DNA from: Nocardioides lijunqiniae
GTDB taxonomy: Bacteria > Actinomycetota > Actinomycetes > Propionibacteriales > Nocardioidaceae
Length of the DNA stretch: 64,000 nucleotides
Reading direction: 5' to 3'
NCBI RefSeq assembly: GCF_015024225.1
Contig: NZ_JACJGM010000001.1
Coordinates: 248,001-312,000, forward strand
The notes under the pieces: generated by a model
The model's database searches: none
The model's input: only the letters and a program-made list of their open reading frames with translations
What the model was told of the DNA's origin: nothing
Shown: in pieces, positions 44,801 to 52,505 of the stretch
Layout of the letters: every line of letters begins with the position of its first letter
Position numbering within the stretch: position 1 is the stretch's first letter
Translations under genes and position numbers: made by a program

Positions 44801-47220
44801 CCAACACCGGCACCGACGACTCGGTCGGGGCGGCGACCCTGACCGGCGCGACCGGATGGTCGCCCGACGGGGTCATCGGCGGCGCGCTCGAGCTGCCGGG
44901 CGGCACCAACGCCAACACCGTCGACCTGCCCGACAACCTGCTCCAGGGCGAGGAGAGCTTCACGACCTCGTTCTGGGTCCGACCGGACACCAAGGGCAAC
45001 TGGATCAACCTGTTCCACATCGGTGACGGGCTGGAGGGGGCCGGGAGCTTCTTCCAGATCCAGATGCAGACGCAGGCCGACGGGAACACGGGGCTGGCGG
45101 CCACCTTCAAGGCCAAGGGCTCCAACCTCCAGGAGCGGATCTACGCCAACCCCACGCGCGACGTGGACGCCGGCGCGTGGAACCACGTCGTGGTCACCCG
45201 CGAGGGTGCCACGGCCACGCTCTACCTCAACGGCGAGGAGATCGCGACCCGCGACGACCTCACCATCGACATGACCGACGTGGGTCCGACCAGCAACAAC
45301 TGGCTCGGCCGCAACGGCTATCCCGACCCGGCGTTCGACGGTCGCATGGACGAGGTGCGGCTCTACCGCGCCGCGCTCACCGACGCCGACGTCGAGGCCC
45401 TGTACGCCGACGGCGCCTCGCTGCGCACGACCACGACCGTCACGGTCGACCCCGCCTCGCCCTCGCCGTTCGGCGAGCCGCTGTCGGTGTCGGCGCAGGT
45501 CGAGGACGAGGCGGACGCGGCGGCCGGTGGCGAGGCCGAGCTGTGGGTCGACGGCGCGCGCGTCGGCGTACCCGTGGCCCTGGTCTCCGGTGCGGTCACG
45601 TTCCCCGAGCTCACCCTGAGCCCGGGCGAGCACGAGATCGAGGTCCGCTACCTGGCGGCCGACGGCTGGCGCCCCTCCCGGGCGAGCGTCACGCACACGG
45701 TCGAGCGGCCGCCGCCGGGCGAGGGCGTGCCGATCCACTACGCCTTCGACGAGGGCGCGGGCACGTCGTCGGCCAACACCGGCAGCGACCCCTCGGTCGG
45801 AGCGGCGACGCTCCTCGGCGACACCGGCTGGGCGCCGGGCAGGCACGGCTCCGCCGCGTCGCTGCCCGGTGGCGGCGGTGGCAGCAGCAACTACGTCGAC
45901 CTGCCCGACAACATCGACGCGGGCCTGGACGAGGAGTTCACCGTGTCCCTGTGGGCCCGGCCGGACGCCCTGCCCAACTGGGTCCCGCTGCTCCAGATCG
46001 GCAGCAGCACGGACACCTTCTTCCTGCTGCAGTCCTCCACGCAGGCCGCCGGCCCCACCGGGTTCGCGGCGACGTTCAAGGCGCCGGGCAACCCGACGCA
46101 GGAGAGGCTGACGCTGGGTGGGGGCAACGACCTGCCCATCGGTGACTGGACGCACGTGGTGTTCACCATGAGCGGCTCGACCGGGCGGATCTACTTCGAC
46201 GGCGAGCTGATGAACACTCGGGACGACTTCACCCTGGGCATCGGGGACATCGGAGTGGGTGGGGAGACCACGGTCAACGCGCTGGGCAGCACGAGCTGGC
46301 CCGACCCGAAGTTCGACGGCCTGATCGACGACTTCCGGATGTACGGCTACGAGCTGTCCGGTGACCAGGTCTCCGAGCTGTACGACGCGCCGGTCGGGTC
46401 CGCGGACTCCTACAGCACCGCCCACGGCCAGGCCCTGACGGTCCCGGCCCCCGGCGTGCTGGCCAACGACACCGATGCCCAGGACGACGTCCTGACGGCG
46501 ACGGACGCCACCCAGCCGGAGCACGGCCAGGTGACGCTCCAGCCCGACGGCTCGTTCACCTACACCCCCGAGCCGGGCTTCTCCGGCACGGACGGCTTCA
46601 CCTACAAGGTGAGCGGCGGTGGGCTCTCCTCCGCCCCGACCGCCGTCACGATCACGGTGGCCGAGCCGAACGGGACGACGGTGTCCGGGTCGGCCGGCAG
46701 GGTGACCTACGGTCGAGCCGGCACGGTGGCGGTCGCGGTGAGCCCGGCCACGGCCACCGGACGGGTCGACGTGCTGAGCGGCTCGAGGGTCCTCGGCTCC
46801 GGCACGGTCACGGCCGGCAAGGCCTCGGTCGCGCTGCCCGCCAGGGCCTTGGCTCCGGGCACGCACCCGCTCACCCTGCGCTACGCCGGCGACGCCTCGC
46901 ACGACGCGTCTACGGGACAGGTGCAGCTGGTGGTGGTCAAGGCCGTGCCGGTGATGAAGGTGCAGGCCCCGGGCAAGGTCAAGCGGGGCAAGCGGGCCAC
47001 CGTCAAGGTCACGCTGACCGCGCCCGGCGTCACGCTCACCGGCCAGGTGCGCGTCACGGTGAAGGGCAAGAAGGTCGTCGGGACGGTCCGCAACGGCAGG
47101 GTGGTCGTGAGGCTGCCCAAGGCGGCGCGGGTCGGTCGCCTCAAGGTGACCGTCGCCTACCTCGGCAGCCCCTACGCCGCCGCGGTCACCCGCAGCGTGA
47201 CGCTCCGCGTCACGCGGTGA
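41806..47220 (+). CDS. Secreted ThuA - copper radical oxidase (AA5) - LamG fusion protein
   Basis: The 1,804-residue protein has a signal peptide (about 1-45, ending AVSAAAAPA). Domains in order: ThuA-like (about 50-280, ILLFYKANFHAS and GGGGYVGLHYAGWS); a seven-bladed copper radical oxidase of the galactose/glyoxal oxidase type with a DUF1929 end (about 290-800); a linker; LamG 1 (about 985-1205); Ig-like; LamG 2 (about 1305-1525); cadherin/Ig-like repeats. Copper-site residues are all present: C375 (DLFCSMQ), Y429 (PRWYPT), Y664 and H665 (RLYHSTALLLPDGRV), and H746 (VTHGFNNDQ). It would oxidise a primary alcohol or aldehyde outside the cell, releasing H2O2. No LPXTG motif is seen. ATG 41806 follows AGGGA by six bases. 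The ThuA-oxidase fusion is unusual. Confidence 0.9.
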   Translation: MNLLRRSVRRSSARLTYLVLALAVGLGVGLPAVSAAAAPAPLAAPADGSLKILLFYKANFHASQVQARQAVRDLTAELATQYSQTVEIQETEDPAAFTTENLATKDAVVFAQTGGVLFNDAQRAALEGYIRGGGGYVGLHYAGWSVGTSEHDVNPFYLRLVGAMSEGHPENPAVRPGRVVVKDADHPLTQGLPADFTRSDEWYDWTVNPAPNVRTLLEADEESYGGGRLGTSHPITWCQQIDSGRSWYTGMGHEGSAYSEPHMRTQLRNGMAYAAGLLPADCSPPSKAVNGAMSEVTPWPLMPINAALTSDGTVQSFGSTSTGCTDNAPYDFDGNGCISQGGQFEIDIWNPEVPRTLANLDHGLMPNTTYTDLFCSMQVQDPHRGATMTVGGDDSLGANDPNDAAIGVTTYTTNNGLQNDAPMNLPRWYPTGTTMPNGDIVVQGGALRGGPGGPGVLTPEIRTADEGSGWRLLTGARSPAAYGDGGADHAGQDENRWWYPRAFVAPGSGNLFNISGTQMFELDPSGDGEVTLRGTLPAGISNQGAQLGNPVGATSTATMYRPGKILQVGGGWWANGGGPAGARAGFTVDITGGTAQPVVEATAPMKHRRHWATSTVLPDGDVLVTGGGRENNGGGGVATNPEIWDPETGEWTTVEVPQQHARLYHSTALLLPDGRVMIGGGGAPGPRNYTDVEYYSPAYLFDGEQPAERPEITDAPQEIGYNGTFDIASSTEVSRVTLVRNGSVTHGFNNDQNFQDLEFTQDEGTGEVTITAPTDGTYAPPGAYMLFVFDADGTPSVASMMDLDPEVEMDVRTPQVVDQFEYPRVPTDWRGGNPAGVVDVAADNGRMAPWSVDSPVQLVRARNEANGGLGATGYHLALGGAGSLERTIEGLEPGRDYRLSLHYARDGRSAGTAPATGTLGIGSLDATLTATTERSSRTGFDTYVGTFTASKRSETLTLAQTGPGAGLVVDDLVVIGVDPGLADVPIHYEFEEGEGTTAANTGTDDSVGAATLTGATGWSPDGVIGGALELPGGTNANTVDLPDNLLQGEESFTTSFWVRPDTKGNWINLFHIGDGLEGAGSFFQIQMQTQADGNTGLAATFKAKGSNLQERIYANPTRDVDAGAWNHVVVTREGATATLYLNGEEIATRDDLTIDMTDVGPTSNNWLGRNGYPDPAFDGRMDEVRLYRAALTDADVEALYADGASLRTTTTVTVDPASPSPFGEPLSVSAQVEDEADAAAGGEAELWVDGARVGVPVALVSGAVTFPELTLSPGEHEIEVRYLAADGWRPSRASVTHTVERPPPGEGVPIHYAFDEGAGTSSANTGSDPSVGAATLLGDTGWAPGRHGSAASLPGGGGGSSNYVDLPDNIDAGLDEEFTVSLWARPDALPNWVPLLQIGSSTDTFFLLQSSTQAAGPTGFAATFKAPGNPTQERLTLGGGNDLPIGDWTHVVFTMSGSTGRIYFDGELMNTRDDFTLGIGDIGVGGETTVNALGSTSWPDPKFDGLIDDFRMYGYELSGDQVSELYDAPVGSADSYSTAHGQALTVPAPGVLANDTDAQDDVLTATDATQPEHGQVTLQPDGSFTYTPEPGFSGTDGFTYKVSGGGLSSAPTAVTITVAEPNGTTVSGSAGRVTYGRAGTVAVAVSPATATGRVDVLSGSRVLGSGTVTAGKASVALPARALAPGTHPLTLRYAGDASHDASTGQVQLVVVKAVPVMKVQAPGKVKRGKRATVKVTLTAPGVTLTGQVRVTVKGKKVVGTVRNGRVVVRLPKAARVGRLKVTVAYLGSPYAAAVTRSVTLRVTR

Positions 47221-47240
47221 CCACGAGGTAGCGACACAGC

Positions 47241-47274
47241 AGCGGGCCCGGAGGACATGTCCTCCGGGCCCGCT
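47241..47274. terminator. Perfect 34-bp palindromic terminator of the oxidase gene
   Basis: AGCGGGCCCGGAGGACA at 47241-47257 is exactly mirrored by TGTCCTCCGGGCCCGCT at 47258-47274, then TCGTCGT. It begins 20 bases after the oxidase stop and can act in both directions, as the tautomerase gene converges from the right. Confidence 0.82.
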
Positions 47275-47311
47275 TCGTCGTACGTCGTCGGCCGGCAGTC
47301 GACAGCCCCAT

Positions 47312-47379
47312 GTAACACGTCGTCCACGTCTCTTCCATCTCGCTGCAGCGGGCGGGAGGAGACGTGGACGACGTGTTAC
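47312..47379. repeat. Long hairpin with perfect 21-bp inverted repeats
   Basis: The arm starting GTAACACGTCGTCC (47312-47332) is the exact complement of the arm ending GGACGACGTGTTAC (47359-47379). With one G-T pair the stem extends four more bases inward, leaving a loop of 18 bases. It lies between convergent genes and is longer than a normal terminator needs. No transposase or target-site duplication is seen. It may be a dispersed intergenic element. Confidence 0.9.
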
Positions 47380-47395
47380 CTGCAGAGGCGGTCGG

Positions 47396-47623
47396 TCAGC
47401 TCTCGTCGGCGAGGGCGGCGACGACGCCCGCGCGGCTCTCGTCCTCGCTGGCAAGGACACCGCCGTTGGCGACGATGTCGGGGGTGATCTCGCTGAAGAC
47501 CATCCGGACGTCCTGGCGGCGCGCGCCCAGGAGCTCGACGGCGTTGTCGGCGACGGCGGCGGCGAAGGCGCGGCGCTGCTCGACCGTGCGTCCGCGCAGG
47601 AGCTCGACGGTGATGTTGGGCAT
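47396..47623 (-). CDS. 4-oxalocrotonate tautomerase family protein
   Basis: The 75-residue protein starts MPNITVELLRGRT, so after methionine removal the N-terminal proline, the catalytic base of this superfamily, is exposed. The family helix EQRRAFAAAVADNAVELL and the VRMVFSEITPD strand are present. Such enzymes catalyse keto-enol tautomerisation. ATG 47623 is required to place the proline; an upstream in-frame ATG would bury it. Its promoter region contains a dyad matching the IclR-type motif at the predicted start of transcription, suggesting co-regulation with the uronate locus. The substrate is unknown; a keto-acid from sugar breakdown is plausible. Confidence 0.85.
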   Translation of the reverse strand: MPNITVELLRGRTVEQRRAFAAAVADNAVELLGARRQDVRMVFSEITPDIVANGGVLASEDESRAGVVAALADES

Positions 47624-47681
47624 GGGGGTGGTCCCTTCTCGGTTGACCGCCCGAGGGATCGAGTCCACATGGGCGGCCTGG

Positions 47682-47697
47682 GTTCAGTGATGTGAAC
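47682..47697. promoter_or_regulatory. IclR-type dyad over the tautomerase transcription start
   Basis: GTTCAGTGATGTGAAC matches the consensus GTTCACAT-ATGTGAAC at 13 of 16 positions with the right half perfect. It starts just after TAGACT (minus strand, 47706-47701), a -10 for the tautomerase gene, as the kduI site does for its promoter. A further half-site GTCCACAT lies at 47663-47670. Confidence 0.6.
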
Positions 47698-47722
47698 CAC
47701 AGTCTAGGGGAATCCGGCGGCG

Positions 47723-47761
47723 GTTCACATTCTTGACATCGGTTCAGCGCGCTGGTTCAGT
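47723..47761 (+). promoter_or_regulatory. copCD promoter with GTTCA repeats
   Basis: A perfect -35 TTGACA (47733-47738) is 17 bp before TTCAGT (47756-47761). GTTCACAT at 47723-47730 is a perfect left half of the IclR-type motif just upstream, and GTTCAG recurs at 47742 and 47755. These make copCD a candidate member of the same regulon. Confidence 0.5.
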
Positions 47762-47820
47762 GGCGCTGGTCACAGCGCACCCGCGCGGCGGCCGACCCCG
47801 ACCACACCAGGACGTGACCC

Positions 47821-49506
47821 GTGAACCGCTGGCGACGAGCCGCGCCCCTCGTCCTGTTGGCGCTCACCGCCCTCCTGGTGCCGCTCCTGGTGCTGGGCGC
47901 CGCGGCGCCCGCCAGCGCGCACGCCACGCTGATCGGCAGCGACCCCGGCGAGGGAGCGGTGCTCGAGGCCGTCCCCGAGCGGATCTCGCTCACCTTCGAC
48001 GAGGCCGTCACGGGCGTCCCGGACGGGGTCCAGGTCTTCGACGCCCAGGGGGAGCCGGTCACCTCCTCGTCGGCCGTCAGCGGCGAGGAGCTGGGGGTCG
48101 AGCTCACCCAGGACGTCGCCGACGGCACCCTCGTGCTCGTGTGGCGCGTCCTGTCCGAGGACGGCCACCCGATCAGCGGCTCCCTCAGCTTCTCGGTCGG
48201 CGCGCCGAGCGCCCGTGTGACGCCGCCGGCCGACACCTCGGCCGCCACCACGGACGCCCCCGGAACCCTGAGCGCCGCCCGCGCCGTCGGGTACGTCGGT
48301 CTCCTGCTGGCCGTGGGGCTCGTGGTCTTCACCCTGCTCCTGCTCACGCCGGCCGTGCCGTCGTCCGCTCGCCGCCGCCTCGTGCGCGTGGCCCGGGTGG
48401 CCGCGGCGGCCGCGGCGCTGGGCTGGCTGGCCGGACTTCCCCTCACCGCCGTCTACCAGCTCGGCGGCGGTCTCGGCTCCCTCCGGGAGGCGGCGACCTG
48501 GTCGGCCCTCCCCGCCGCCGAGTACGGCGTGACGGCCGCGGTCGTCCTCGGCTCGGTCGCGGCCGTCGTCCTGCTCGGCGGCGGGGAGCCCGGGCGGGGC
48601 CGCGCGCGGGCGGCCCTGGGCGCGGGCCTCGTGGCGGTCGCCGCGCCGGGACTCACCGGGCACACTCGCGCCGCGAGCCCGGAGGCGCTGGCGGTCGCGG
48701 CCGACGTGCTGCACCTGCTCGCCGGCAGCGTCTGGCTCGGCGGGCTGGTGGGCCTCGCACTCGTGCTGCCGCGGCTGACCGGGCGGGACGCCGCCGGCGG
48801 CGAGGTCCTGGCCCGCTTCTCGGGCGTCGCGGCCGGTGTCCTGGGGGCGCTGACGGTGACCGGCGTCCTGCTGGCGTGGCGCATCGTCGGCGCCTGGAGC
48901 CCGCTGGTGGACACCGACTACGGACTGCTGCTGCTCGCCAAGGTCGCGCTCGCTGCGGTCGCCGTGGGGATCGCGGCCTGGAACCGCTTCGCCCTCCTGC
49001 CACGCCTGCGTCAGGCGGTCAAGCGCCGCGACCGCGACAGCGGCAGCCGGCTGGTCGCGCGCTCGACGTTCGCGGAGGCCGGCGTCCTGCTCGCCGTCCT
49101 GCTGGTCACCGGTGTCCTCGTGGACGAGAGCCCCGAGCCCGAGGCGTCCGCCGCGAGCGCCGCCGACCCGACGCTGGGCGGCCCCCAGGTGGCGCCGCTG
49201 GACGACGTGACGGTCGAGGCGTCGCTCTCGCCGCAGGCTGTCGGGCCCACGACCCTGACCCTCCAGCTGCGCGACATGACCGGCGCGCCTGCCGTCTTCT
49301 ACGAGGCGCCGCGCGCCCGACTGTTCTCCGAGCAGGTCGACCTCGGCTCCGTGCCGCTGACCTCCGAGATCGCCGGGACCCACACCGCCCAGGTCGTCCT
49401 GCCCGCGCCCGGCACCTGGCGCCTCCAGGTCTCCCTGCGGACCGGCGAGTTCGACAACCCCGTCGCCTACCTCGAGTTCGTCGTCGCCGAACCCGGCTCC
49501 TCCTAG
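47821..49506 (+). CDS. CopC-CopD copper-handling membrane protein
   Basis: The 561-residue protein has a signal peptide ending ASA, so the mature chain starts at H34 (HATLIGSDPGEGAVL), the N-terminal copper-brace histidine of CopC proteins. D114 and H116 in SEDGHPISGS are the other Cu(II) ligands. A CopD-type membrane domain with about eight helices follows, then a C-terminal YtkA-like beta-domain (about 465-560) outside the membrane. Such fusions are linked to copper import or copper handling at the surface. It is about 600 bases from a copper radical oxidase gene, which suggests it supplies copper to that enzyme. GTG 47821 is the start. Confidence 0.88.
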   Translation: MNRWRRAAPLVLLALTALLVPLLVLGAAAPASAHATLIGSDPGEGAVLEAVPERISLTFDEAVTGVPDGVQVFDAQGEPVTSSSAVSGEELGVELTQDVADGTLVLVWRVLSEDGHPISGSLSFSVGAPSARVTPPADTSAATTDAPGTLSAARAVGYVGLLLAVGLVVFTLLLLTPAVPSSARRRLVRVARVAAAAAALGWLAGLPLTAVYQLGGGLGSLREAATWSALPAAEYGVTAAVVLGSVAAVVLLGGGEPGRGRARAALGAGLVAVAAPGLTGHTRAASPEALAVAADVLHLLAGSVWLGGLVGLALVLPRLTGRDAAGGEVLARFSGVAAGVLGALTVTGVLLAWRIVGAWSPLVDTDYGLLLLAKVALAAVAVGIAAWNRFALLPRLRQAVKRRDRDSGSRLVARSTFAEAGVLLAVLLVTGVLVDESPEPEASAASAADPTLGGPQVAPLDDVTVEASLSPQAVGPTTLTLQLRDMTGAPAVFYEAPRARLFSEQVDLGSVPLTSEIAGTHTAQVVLPAPGTWRLQVSLRTGEFDNPVAYLEFVVAEPGSS

Positions 49507-49517
49507 GAACGTCCGAG

Positions 49518-49535
49518 GGAAGGCCACCGCCTTCC
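49518..49535 (+). terminator. Hairpin after the copCD gene
   Basis: GGAAGGC (49518-49524) pairs with GCCTTCC (49529-49535) around CACC in the 45-base gap before the luciferase-like gene. No T-tract follows, so termination may be partial. Confidence 0.4.
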
Positions 49536-49551
49536 GCGGCGTTGACCCGCC

Positions 49552-50517
49552 GTGAGGCTCTCGCTGCTGGACCGCTCCCGGACCCGGGTGGGACGACCCG
49601 ACGCCGAGGGGCTGACCGGCACGGTCGAGCGCGCGGTGCACGCGGAGACCGTCGGCTACGAGCGGTTCTGGGTCGCCGAGCACCACGCCGTGCCGGGCAT
49701 CGCGTCGGGCGCCCCTGCGGTGCTGCTCGCGGCCATCGGCGCCGCGACGTCTCGGATCCGCATCGGGTCGGGCGGCGTCATGCTGCCGCACCACCAGCCC
49801 TTCGTCGTGGCCGAGCAGTTCCGCGTGCTCGAGGCGCTGTACCCCGGTCGCGTCGACCTCGGTCTCGGGCGCTCCCTGGGGTTCACCGCCCCCGTGCGGC
49901 AGGCGCTGCGCCACGACGCGGACGCGGCGGACGCCTTCGAGGGCGACCTGGTCGAGCTGCGCGGCTACCTCGAGGGCACGGCGCCAGTGACCGTCCGCCC
50001 CGAGACCGCGCCGGTGCCGATGCACGTGCTCGCCACCGGCCGGGGGCTGCGGTTGGCCGCCGGGCTCGGGCTGCCCGTGGTGGTGGGTGGTCCGATCCTG
50101 GACGACCCGGACGTGGGGGACGCGCTCGGCGCATACCGGCGCGACTTCCGGCCGCACTGGGGGAGCGCCCCGTCGGTGACGGTCTCCCTGGACGTCACGG
50201 TCGCCGACGACGACGTCACGGCGCGCGAGCTCGCGCTGCCCGAGGCGTGGGCCATGGCCCGCTCGCGGCAGACCGGGGAGTTCCCTGCGTTGGAGAGCCC
50301 GGAGTCGATACGGACGCAGCCCTGGCCCGATCAGGTACGCCGCCGGGTCGACGCGTCGCTGGAGCGGGCCGTGGCGGGCGGCCCGGCGACCGTGCGGCGC
50401 GCGCTGGAGCGGCTCGTGGAGCGGACGCAGGCCGACGAGCTGATGGCCAGCACGTCCACGTACGACCGCGAGGCGCTGCTCGCCTCCGACGCGGCCCTGC
50501 CCGCCCTGGTGACCTGA
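49552..50517 (+). CDS. LLM class flavin-dependent oxidoreductase
   Basis: The 321-residue protein has the bacterial-luciferase TIM-barrel fold: VERAVHAETVGYERFWVAEHHAVPG, RIRIGSGGVMLPHHQP, and EALYPGRVDLGLGRSLG. Such enzymes use FMNH2 (or F420) to oxidise small substrates or break C-S bonds. The AEHHA motif points to the MsnO8/YhbW-like alkanal monooxygenase group. No substrate evidence is present. The GTG start at 49552 is 45 bases after copCD and may be co-transcribed. It is convergent with the sensor kinase gene. Confidence 0.83.
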   Translation: MRLSLLDRSRTRVGRPDAEGLTGTVERAVHAETVGYERFWVAEHHAVPGIASGAPAVLLAAIGAATSRIRIGSGGVMLPHHQPFVVAEQFRVLEALYPGRVDLGLGRSLGFTAPVRQALRHDADAADAFEGDLVELRGYLEGTAPVTVRPETAPVPMHVLATGRGLRLAAGLGLPVVVGGPILDDPDVGDALGAYRRDFRPHWGSAPSVTVSLDVTVADDDVTARELALPEAWAMARSRQTGEFPALESPESIRTQPWPDQVRRRVDASLERAVAGGPATVRRALERLVERTQADELMASTSTYDREALLASDAALPALVT

Positions 50518-50524
50518 GCCGGCG

Positions 50525-52456
50525 TCAGCCGGTGGTCCGGCTGAGCGGCAGGCGGACCGTGAAGGTGCTGCCGGTGCCCAGCGCGGAGTCGAGCAGGATC
50601 GACCCGCCGTGGCGCTGCACGATGCGGCGCACGATGCTCAGCCCGAGCCCGGTGCCCGGCAGCGCCAGGGCCTCGGGGTTGGTCGAGCGGAAGAACTCCG
50701 AGAACAGCTCCTCCTGGTCGTGCTTGCTGATGCCGTAGCCGGTGTCCTGCACCACCAGCCGCACGAAGCGCTCGGTGCGCTCCGTGGACACCGTGACCCG
50801 GCCGCCGGAGGGGGTGTACTTCACGGCGTTGCCGACCAGGTTGAGCGCCACCCGCTCGAGCTCGTCGCGGTCGCCGCTGATGAGCAGGGGCCCGGCGTGA
50901 GGCAGCACGGTGAGCGCCACGCCCTTCTCCGCGGCCATCGGCCGCATCGAGGACGCCGCGTCGAGCGCGGCCTGGTGCAGGTCGACGACGCCGGAGGTGG
51001 TGGGGACGTCGGCGTCGGTGAGCTGCTTGAGCGTCAGCAGGTCGTTGATGAGGGCGAGGACGCGCTCGAGGTTGCGCCCGATCACGGCGAAGCTCGACGG
51101 GGGCGCCGAGGCCGGGTCGTCCTCGATGAGCTCGAGGTGGCCCTTGATGGCCGTCAACGGCGTGCGGAGCTCGTGGGACACCGTCGAGATCAGGTCGCTC
51201 TTGTAGTGGTCGAGCGCCTCCAGCTGACCGACCAGCACGTGCTCGCGCTCGAGGAGGCGCGCGTTGAGGACGGCCTGGCCGAGGTTGCGGGCGATCTGGC
51301 CCGCGGCCTGGACCTCGTGGGAGGAGAACTCCGCGCGACCCACGCGGCGTACGACGACGAGGTAGCCCAGGCAGTCGGGCCCGGCGCCCAGCGGCGCCAG
51401 CAGCAGCGTCTGCGCGCCCAGCGGCCGCAGGTAGTCGGTGAGCGCCTCCTGCTGGGGGCCGGTCGGGTCGTGCCGGCGGGTCCGTCGGGGCACCCACCCG
51501 GCGCGGCCGCCGGCCACCTCGAGCCGCTCGCCGGGCTCGAGGCTCGGGCCGGTCGGCGCGGCGGTGCGCGCCGTCAGCAGGGGAGTCGCCGGCCCCGCGG
51601 AGGAGTCCTCGATCCGGGCCAGCGCGATCTGCCCCGTGGCCCACGCGTCCTTCGCCGAGCCGGCGACGATCTCGAGCAGCTCGTCCGGTGCGTCGTCGAC
51701 GCCCTCGGGGTAGCGGGCTCCGGTGCCCGAGACCCGGTCACCGTCCGCCAGGGCGCGCAGCCACAGGCTGTCCGCAGCGAGGGCCTCGGCGATCGGATGC
51801 ACGCTGCTGTCGATGATGTGGCTGACGTCCAGCGAGCGGGTGGCGTTGCTGTGGATCGCCTCGACCGCCGCCGCGAGCCGGACCTGCTCCTCCAGCTCGG
51901 AGGCGCGGCGGGCGTTGTGCAGCGCGATCCCGGCGAGGTCGGAATACATCTCCAGCAGCTCGCGCCGCTCCCGGTCGGGCCGCAGGCCGTCGACGGGCAT
52001 GTCCACCGACAGCAGCCCCAGCAGCTCTCCCGCGGGGGAGCGCAGCGGGGAGCGGAGGGTGTCCTCGGGGCGCCACCGGTCGGCGTCGGGCAGCTCCTCG
52101 GCGTCGGCGTCGACCGTGGGGAACCACCCGGTCGACACGTCTCCGAGCCGCTCCGCCGGGATGAACAGCAGCGACCCCCACTGCTCGGCCATGGCCAGCT
52201 CGTCCTCCATCGACGCGAGCGAGACCTCCTGCCCGAGCAGCTGCTCACGCGCCTCGGCGCTGCCCGAGACCGCCGAGATGTGGAAGGTCAGGTCGCGGGT
52301 GAGGTAGCTGATGGCCGCCACCTCGAAGCCGACGGCCTGCGCGACCCCCTCGGCGACCGCGTCGAGGACGGAGTCGACGTCGGCGCCGCCGTTGATGCGG
52401 CGCATGATCTGGTAGATCGGTCGGAGCTCTCCGACCTGTGCACCAACCGGGCTCAT
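50525..52456 (-). CDS. GAF-domain sensor histidine kinase
   Basis: The 643-residue kinase lacks membrane segments. Two GAF-like domains occupy residues about 10-170 and 195-395 (LGLLSVDMPVDGLRPDRERR ends the first). The HisKA domain has H428 in STVSHELRTPLTAIKG, and the ATPase has NLVGNAVKYTPSGG, DTGYGISK and GTGLGLSIVRRI. It probably senses a cytoplasmic small molecule, redox or light-related signal. No response regulator gene is adjacent, so it is an orphan kinase. ATG 52456 is preferred over GTG 52462 because of the GGGAGG sequence six bases upstream. Confidence 0.9.
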   Translation of the reverse strand: MSPVGAQVGELRPIYQIMRRINGGADVDSVLDAVAEGVAQAVGFEVAAISYLTRDLTFHISAVSGSAEAREQLLGQEVSLASMEDELAMAEQWGSLLFIPAERLGDVSTGWFPTVDADAEELPDADRWRPEDTLRSPLRSPAGELLGLLSVDMPVDGLRPDRERRELLEMYSDLAGIALHNARRASELEEQVRLAAAVEAIHSNATRSLDVSHIIDSSVHPIAEALAADSLWLRALADGDRVSGTGARYPEGVDDAPDELLEIVAGSAKDAWATGQIALARIEDSSAGPATPLLTARTAAPTGPSLEPGERLEVAGGRAGWVPRRTRRHDPTGPQQEALTDYLRPLGAQTLLLAPLGAGPDCLGYLVVVRRVGRAEFSSHEVQAAGQIARNLGQAVLNARLLEREHVLVGQLEALDHYKSDLISTVSHELRTPLTAIKGHLELIEDDPASAPPSSFAVIGRNLERVLALINDLLTLKQLTDADVPTTSGVVDLHQAALDAASSMRPMAAEKGVALTVLPHAGPLLISGDRDELERVALNLVGNAVKYTPSGGRVTVSTERTERFVRLVVQDTGYGISKHDQEELFSEFFRSTNPEALALPGTGLGLSIVRRIVQRHGGSILLDSALGTGSTFTVRLPLSRTTG

Positions 52457-52505
52457 CGCCACCTCCCCCCACGAGACGCTCAGTCTCGCAGGTGGGCGGC
52501 GTGGG

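Noticed and set aside
41839..47700. A nearly 6-kb open frame on the minus strand opposite the ThuA-oxidase gene
   Set aside because: It is the antisense of a well-supported gene in very high-GC DNA. It lacks recognisable domains and is rich in Arg/Gly/Val, as antisense frames here always are.
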